NCBI GenBank assembly: GCA_020445665.1
Contig: JAGRGD010000128.1
Span: 1-34,853, forward strand
Length of the DNA stretch: 34,853 nucleotides
Direction of reading: 5' to 3'
From: Rhodocyclaceae bacterium
GTDB lineage: Bacteria > Pseudomonadota > Gammaproteobacteria > Burkholderiales > Rhodocyclaceae
Shown: one piece after another, positions 30,981-34,853 of the stretch
How positions within the stretch are numbered: position 1 is the first letter of the stretch
Layout: each line of letters opens with the position of its first letter
Notes under the pieces: generated by a model
The model's input: the letters and a program-made list of their open reading frames with translations, nothing else
What the model was told of the DNA's origin: nothing
The model's database searches: none
Translations under genes and position numbers: made by a program

Positions 30981-31466
30981 TCAGAATGTCCAGCCGCCGT
31001 GGCTGCCTGCGACGGCCCCGGCGACGGTGAGGAGCGACAGCGCCAGCAGCAGGCGGTGCATGCGCTCGATGCGGGCAAACACGCGCTGCGGGTCGTGCGC
31101 AGCCTGTTCGGCGAACCAGCGCCGCAGCACCAAGGGCTCGAGCACGAACAGCATCAGCGTGAACACGGCCCACAGGGCCACCATCGTGTGCATCCACCAC
31201 CAGTTGCCAGGGTCCGCGAAGCGGTGCCAGGCATCGAGGCGGTGGGCGAGCCAGAAGCCGGACGCGCCGGCAGCCAGGGTCGTCCCGCGGGCCTGCCAGG
31301 CGAAGCGATGCTCGAGGGACTCGAACAGGGCGATGCGTGCCCCCGGTTCGGCCAGTGCGCGGCAGGCGGGCAGCAAGGTGGTGGTCACGAAGGCGACCCC
31401 GCCGATCCACAGCAGCACGGCCAGCACGTGGACCGCCCGGGCGATCGCGAAATCGTTCAGTTCCAT
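30981..31466 (-). CDS. Four-helix membrane protein (CopD/HemJ-like) in the norD operon
   Basis: Inner-membrane protein of 161 residues with about four helices. It begins MELNDFAIARAVHVLAVLLWIGGVAFVTT, the H-x-x-A-x-x-x-W-I-G pattern found in CopD- and HemJ-like membrane proteins; further histidines (HRF, WWWMHT, MHRLL) could bind haem or copper. AGGAGGA precedes the ATG. The start overlaps the end of the 4Fe-4S gene by ten bases, and norD follows 44 bases later. Function is inferred to be redox or cofactor handling for NO reductase maturation. Confidence 0.7.
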   Translation of the reverse strand: MELNDFAIARAVHVLAVLLWIGGVAFVTTTLLPACRALAEPGARIALFESLEHRFAWQARGTTLAAGASGFWLAHRLDAWHRFADPGNWWWMHTMVALWAVFTLMLFVLEPLVLRRWFAEQAAHDPQRVFARIERMHRLLLALSLLTVAGAVAGSHGGWTF

Positions 31467-32449
31467 GCGGCGTCCTCCTGCCAGCCCGGCCGACGGGCCG
31501 ACATCACCGCTTCGTTCTGGCGAGCCGCTTCCTGGCCGACCCACTGGAGCAGGGGCCCGCTGGGGTTGTCACGCTGGGTGGTTTCGCAGGCCGACACGCA
31601 CTGAGCGCACTGGGTGCAGGTGAACATCAGCTGCTTCACGGTGCGGGGCTTCAGGCGCATCGGGCAGACGTGGTTGCAGGCCGCGTAGCAGTCGCCGCAG
31701 TCGGCGCCTCGTTCGCGCGCGAAGCCGACCACCATCGCGCTGCGGTTGCCCATCCACGCCAGGCTCTGGAACAGGCCGACCGCGCAGGCGAAGCGGCAGA
31801 AGAGGTGGCGCGCGAAGAGGAACTCGAGGCTCAGGACGACGGTGCCGGCAGTGATGAAGATCGCCTGGTTGCGGGTCGGGCTGCCGGCCAGCAGGTTGGC
31901 GTACACCTCGAAGGGCGGCAGCAGGTAGGTGAGCAGCACGACGGCCCAGACGAAGGCGAAGGCGACCGCCAGCGGCACGGTGACGAGCCACCAGCGGCGG
32001 TCGAAGCGGATCGGCGTGCCGTCCGGCTCCCGCGGTGGCAGGCGCCGGTCGTCCCACAGGCTGGGCTTGCCCAGCGCCCGCAGCATCAGCCGGTTGATGG
32101 TCTCGACCACCGAGAAGTGCGGGCACAGCCAGCCGCAGTACAGGCGCCCCCAGCGCCAGGCCACCAGCAGCAGCGCGGCGCCGACTCCGAGGATTGGCAC
32201 GAAGATGCGCAGCAGGACATTGCCGGTGATTTCACCGAGCCCGATGCGGCCCGCCGAGTAGTCGTCGAAGCCGACGTGCCATTCCATGCCCAGAAACCAG
32301 GCGTGGCCCGCGACCAGGTCGTAGCGGAGGAGGTCGAACACCGGCGCGGCGACGAACAGGACGAAGAACGCGACCTGCGCCAGATGGCGGAGATCCTGGC
32401 GCACGGCCCCACGCTTGGCGGTGTCGGTGCGCTGCGGATCAGCGTTCAT
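31457..32449 (-). CDS. Membrane 4Fe-4S protein (NapH/CcoG/NosR-like) in the norD operon
   Basis: Inner-membrane iron-sulphur protein of 330 residues. Four membrane helices (about 25-45, 75-100, 155-180, 200-220) carry the CxxxCP half-motifs YCGWLCP and FCRFACAVG. The C-terminal part has two ferredoxin-like clusters: CGDCYAACNHVCP and CTQCAQCVSAC. The layout resembles NapH, NosR C-terminal and CcoG (RdxA). It probably passes electrons across or along the membrane, or assists metal-centre assembly. It overlaps both neighbours by about ten bases, so it is inside one tight operon. Confidence 0.85.
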   Translation of the reverse strand: MNADPQRTDTAKRGAVRQDLRHLAQVAFFVLFVAAPVFDLLRYDLVAGHAWFLGMEWHVGFDDYSAGRIGLGEITGNVLLRIFVPILGVGAALLLVAWRWGRLYCGWLCPHFSVVETINRLMLRALGKPSLWDDRRLPPREPDGTPIRFDRRWWLVTVPLAVAFAFVWAVVLLTYLLPPFEVYANLLAGSPTRNQAIFITAGTVVLSLEFLFARHLFCRFACAVGLFQSLAWMGNRSAMVVGFARERGADCGDCYAACNHVCPMRLKPRTVKQLMFTCTQCAQCVSACETTQRDNPSGPLLQWVGQEAARQNEAVMSARRPGWQEDAAWN

Positions 32450-32864
32450 CGCAGGGCCTCCCCACCAGAGGGAAGCGCCAGGTCTCGCCCGCCATGGCGC
32501 GGGACAGGCCGACGGCACCAAAGAAGATCAGGGTCGAGTGGCAGGCCGTGAAGTAGAGCACCACGACCACCCAGGTGCCGGGCGCGTCGTAGCCGCCGAT
32601 GGCGACGATCAGCCCGTTGGCGGCCACCAGCAGCGCGCCCGCCCAGAGGCTGGCGGAGAGGGTCTGGGCCAGGTGGCAGCGGGCCAGCGGGGGCGCCGAG
32701 CGCTGGTGGCGGAACCAGAGGACAACCAGGACCAGGAAAGCCAGGCCGGGGGCGATCATCAGGTTGATGAGGTAGAGCGCCTCGCAGGCGACGGCCAGGC
32801 GGTATCCGGGGACGGCGCTGGGGTTGTCACGCGGGGTCGGCATGGAGTCGGGGTCGCGGGTCAT
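32439..32864 (-). CDS. Small membrane protein heading the norD operon
   Basis: Membrane protein of 141 residues with about three or four helices (YLINLMIAPGLAFLVLVVLWF, WAGALLVAANGLIVAIGGY, WVVVVLYFTACHSTLIFFGAVG). Weak resemblance to the DUF4870/Tic20-like group; function unknown. An internal ATG (32843) would give a shorter protein; the upstream -10 is so close that the first ATG may be translated from a nearly leaderless message. First gene of the six-gene operon reading towards 27678. Confidence 0.6.
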   Translation of the reverse strand: MTRDPDSMPTPRDNPSAVPGYRLAVACEALYLINLMIAPGLAFLVLVVLWFRHQRSAPPLARCHLAQTLSASLWAGALLVAANGLIVAIGGYDAPGTWVVVVLYFTACHSTLIFFGAVGLSRAMAGETWRFPLVGRPCDER

Positions 32865-32874
32865 CGTGGGTCAC

Positions 32875-32914
32875 GGTATCCGGCTGGCGGCGGCATTTCC
32901 TTGACCCCGGGCAA
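32875..32914 (-). promoter_or_regulatory. FNR/DNR-like box with -10 element at the head of the norD operon
   Basis: On the minus strand TTGCCCGGGGTCAA (32914-32901) keeps the TTG-N8-CAA frame of FNR/DNR boxes (consensus TTGAT-N4-ATCAA) but with changed inner bases. GATACC (32880-32875) lies 30 bp from the box centre, the distance expected for a class II site at -41.5. Confidence 0.4.
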
Positions 32915-33067
32915 GCGCCAGGTGGCTGGTCCGTGTAGGCCCTGTCCGACACACCTTTCGGTGCGGGCCGATGATGGCGGTCCGGGCGGCTCCGTAGAGT
33001 GGAGTCATCGGAAGGCGGAACACATCACCGACTTCCCGAGCCGACAAACCCAGCAAGGAGATCCGCC

Positions 33068-33268
33068 ATGAACCGCGACATCATCGAAGGTAACTGGAAG
33101 CAGCTGAAGGGCACGGTCAAGGAGCAGTGGGGCCGTCTCACCGACGACGACCTCGACCGCATCGAGGGCCGCCGCGAACGGCTTGCCGGCAAGATCCAGG
33201 AACGCTACGGCGTCACCAAGGACGAGGCCGAGGCCCAGCTCGAGCGCTGGGAGCGCTCGCAGCACTGA
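33068..33268 (+). CDS. CsbD-family stress protein
   Basis: Small hydrophilic protein of 66 residues: [34 protein letters not shown], then [20 protein letters not shown], the complete CsbD signature. The family is induced by stress (alkaline shock, general stress) but its action is unknown. An AAGGAG ribosome site lies seven bases before the ATG. It heads a plus-strand group with a DUF1328 gene, and is divergent from the norD operon. Confidence 0.93.
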   Translation: MNRDIIEGNWKQLKGTVKEQWGRLTDDDLDRIEGRRERLAGKIQERYGVTKDEAEAQLERWERSQH

Positions 33269-33283
33269 CCCGATGAATCTTGT

Positions 33284-33312
33284 CCGCGTGGCCGACCCTT
33301 CGCGCCACGCGG
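33284..33312 (+). other. Stem-loop between csbD and the DUF1328 gene
   Basis: CCGCGTGGC and GCCACGCGG form a perfect 9-bp stem with an 11-base loop, ending three bases before the AAGGAG site of the DUF1328 gene. It could be a weak terminator, an RNA stabiliser or a control on translation. Confidence 0.55.
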
Positions 33313-33327
33313 GCCAAGGAGAACGAC

Positions 33328-33495
33328 ATGCTTCACTATGCTCTAGTGTTTTTCGTCATCGCCCTGATCGCCGCGCTGTTCGGGTTCGGGGGCATCGCGG
33401 CCGGCGCTGCCGGCATCGCCAAGATCCTGTTCGTGGTCTTCCTGGTGATGGCCATCGTCAGCTTCCTGGTCAACATGTCCCGCAGCAAGGGATGA
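33328..33495 (+). CDS. DUF1328 small membrane protein (YtjA family)
   Basis: Protein of 55 residues with two membrane helices: [22 protein letters not shown], then [26 protein letters not shown] and a short basic tail. This is the full DUF1328 (YtjA) pattern. It is often found beside csbD in stress-responsive groups. AAGGAG at 33316-33321 sets the start; ATG is six bases further on. Function unknown, presumably envelope stress. Confidence 0.92.
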   Translation: MLHYALVFFVIALIAALFGFGGIAAGAAGIAKILFVVFLVMAIVSFLVNMSRSKG

Positions 33496-33673
33496 TGACT
33501 CGCAACCTGAACCGCCCCTCGCCGCGCCTTGCGGTCGCGCCGGGGGGCTTTGGTCCGCGCATGGCGGGAGCGCGCGGGTGCGCTTGCAGGCGCCCGACCG
33601 AACGCCGCCGCCGCGACTCGCCGGGCGTGGCTTCCGGGCTAGAATGGTCCTCAGAGGGACGACGGAGTGCAGC

Positions 33674-34309
33674 ATGCTGAAGATTGCCATCGTCGACGAT
33701 CATCAGATCGTCCGGGCCGGTTTCCGGGAAATGCTGGGTGAGGAGATCGGTTTCGAAATCGCCTTCGAAGCCTCGTCCGGCGAAGAGGCGCTCGACCGCC
33801 TACGGTCGGACCCGTGCGACGTGCTGTTGCTCGACCTGTCGCTGCCGGGCAAGAGCGGTGTCGACGTGCTGAGAGCCGTGCGCCAGCGCTACGAGGACCT
33901 CAAGGTGCTCGTCCTGAGCGGCTTCCCGGAGGAGCGCTACGCCCTGTCGATGATCCGCAATGGCGCCGACGGTTACCTGTGCAAGGACTGTGAGCGGGAC
34001 GACCTGATTGCCGCGGTGAACACGGTCAGGCAGGGGCGCCGCTACGTATCGCAGCGCACCGCGCAGCTCCTGGCCGAGGAGATGCTCGGCGGCGGCGCTG
34101 GCGCTCCGCACGAGAACCTCTCCGAACGGGAGATGCAGGTCTTCCTGCGGCTCGCCAAGGGCGAGAGTGTGTCCGCCATCGCCAATGTCCTCCACCTCAG
34201 CGTCAAGACCATCAGCACCTACCGGAGCCGCCTGCTGGAGAAGCTCGAGGTGGCCAGCAATGCGGAACTGGCGGCCTACGCGCTGCGGAACGGACTGATC
34301 ATGGATTGA
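33674..34309 (+). CDS. NarL/FixJ-type response regulator
   Basis: Transcription factor of 211 residues: receiver (about 1-120) with acidic residues VDDH, phosphoacceptor Asp in LLLDLSLPG, and Lys in YLCKDCERDDL; then a LuxR-type helix-turn-helix (about 148-205, LSEREMQVFLRLAKGESVSAIANVLHLSVKTISTYRSRLLEKL). It resembles the UvrY/GacA/BvgA group. A TAGAAT hexamer lies upstream at 33640. No histidine kinase is adjacent. It is followed 13 bases later by a second, receiver-only regulator. Confidence 0.93.
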   Translation: MLKIAIVDDHQIVRAGFREMLGEEIGFEIAFEASSGEEALDRLRSDPCDVLLLDLSLPGKSGVDVLRAVRQRYEDLKVLVLSGFPEERYALSMIRNGADGYLCKDCERDDLIAAVNTVRQGRRYVSQRTAQLLAEEMLGGGAGAPHENLSEREMQVFLRLAKGESVSAIANVLHLSVKTISTYRSRLLEKLEVASNAELAAYALRNGLIMD

Positions 34310-34322
34310 ACGTGGAAATGCT

Positions 34323-34733
34323 ATGCCGAACCCAACCGAAACCGCCATGTTGCGCGTGATGCTCGTGGAAGATTCGGCGCTGCTCCGGGGCATGCTGGAG
34401 GAGATGATCGAGGAGATCGACGGTGTCGAGGTCGCGGGCGATGCCGACGGGGAGTCGCTTGCCATAGAACAGCTCAGGTGCCAGCCGGTGGATCTCGCGA
34501 TCGTCGATCTCGAGCTCAACGAGGGCTCGGGTTTCGGCGTGCTCGAACACCTGATGCGTTCGCCGGAGCCTTCGGGCCGGCCGCGGGCGGTGGTGTTCTC
34601 GACCTATGCCAATCGTGCGGTGCGCCAGCGCTGCAAAGCCCTCGGTGCGGATGCCTTCTTCGACAAATCCGACGGACTCGACGATCTGCTCGACTACATC
34701 GAAACTGCCGCCCGAGGCCAAAGCGCCGGCTAG
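34323..34733 (+). CDS. Stand-alone receiver protein (CheY/Spo0F-like)
   Basis: Protein of 136 residues, consisting of one receiver domain and nothing else: acidic pair in LVEDSALLRG, phosphoacceptor Asp in LAIVDLELNEGSG, Ser/Thr in VVFSTYANR and Lys in FFDKSDGL. With no output domain it must act by protein contact or as a phosphate relay. It shares an operon with the preceding LuxR-type regulator (13-base gap), which suggests a joint signalling task. Ribosome site weak (GTGGAAATG). Confidence 0.9.
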   Translation: MPNPTETAMLRVMLVEDSALLRGMLEEMIEEIDGVEVAGDADGESLAIEQLRCQPVDLAIVDLELNEGSGFGVLEHLMRSPEPSGRPRAVVFSTYANRAVRQRCKALGADAFFDKSDGLDDLLDYIETAARGQSAG

Positions 34734-34734
34734 G

Positions 34735-34853
34735 GTCTGTGGACATTTGTATGGCGGTCGCGCTGTGGTCTGCTGGGTTCGAGGACAAGGCGCGCCGACG
34801 CGGCCTGGGTGGCCCCCAGGCAAGGAGGCGTAACGCGGTCAACGGGCCCAGCA
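34735..34853. repeat. Palindromic repeat element, cut by the window end
   Basis: TGCTGGG (34771-34777) is the inverse of CCCAGCA at the last seven bases (34847-34853), and CCTGGG / CCCAGG (34804-34809 / 34815-34820) forms a hairpin between them. The sequence begins right after the receiver stop and holds no believable protein. The nested arms suggest an interspersed palindromic element that continues past the window. Confidence 0.45.

Overview
The window is a GC-rich, densely coded chromosomal segment of a betaproteobacterium. The best fit is the order Rhodocyclales (Thauera/Azoarcus/Zoogloea-like). This is inferred from protein style and gene order (glnA-DUF4124-ntrB-ntrC; birA-coaX; coaE-zapD-yacG next to a Nudix/ThiE fusion and a DUF815 ATPase) and from a denitrification-type norD cluster. 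No rRNA, tRNA, CRISPR array, prophage or transposase gene was found.

Left part (1-9.9 kb, all plus strand): the 3' end of glnA with its terminator, a small DUF4124 exported protein, the nitrogen two-component pair ntrB/ntrC with a consensus NtrC box between them, then a housekeeping run: birA (no DNA-binding domain), coaX, a TrpB2-type tryptophan synthase beta chain, a SPOR-like membrane protein, coaE, zapD, yacG and a small exported protein. Next (9.9-11.9 kb, minus) is a tightly overlapping set: a 37-residue membrane micropeptide, a DUF815 AAA ATPase and a Nudix-ThiE fusion. Then (plus) mltA with an odd Cys-Pro linker, and amt, an ammonium channel gene preceded by two NtrC boxes and a sigma-54 promoter. 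NtrBC, glnA and amt together form a nitrogen-response module.

Middle part (14.6-25.1 kb): a hybrid histidine kinase whose promoter lies inside three 14-bp tandem repeats, a membrane diguanylate cyclase, a minus-strand pair (diacylglycerol-kinase-like lipid kinase and metallophosphoesterase), and a plus-strand set of MaoC-like hydratase, VOC protein and MFS transporter. A sigma-54 activator with a cysteine-rich PAS sensor follows. Downstream of it lies an almost perfect sigma-54 promoter with palindromes upstream and a long leader before a YigI-like thioesterase. This regulator/promoter pair is the least explained unit in the window.

Right part (25.1-34.9 kb): a long inverted repeat, a small lipoprotein, an HDOD-REC-GGDEF signalling protein, then a six-gene minus-strand operon (membrane protein, 4Fe-4S membrane protein, 4-TM membrane protein, norD, FmdE-like protein, DUF2189 protein) that carries norD without norC, norB or norQ and has an FNR/DNR-like box at its head. 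Divergent from it are csbD, a DUF1328 gene and two response regulators with no kinase beside them. The window ends inside a palindromic repeat element.
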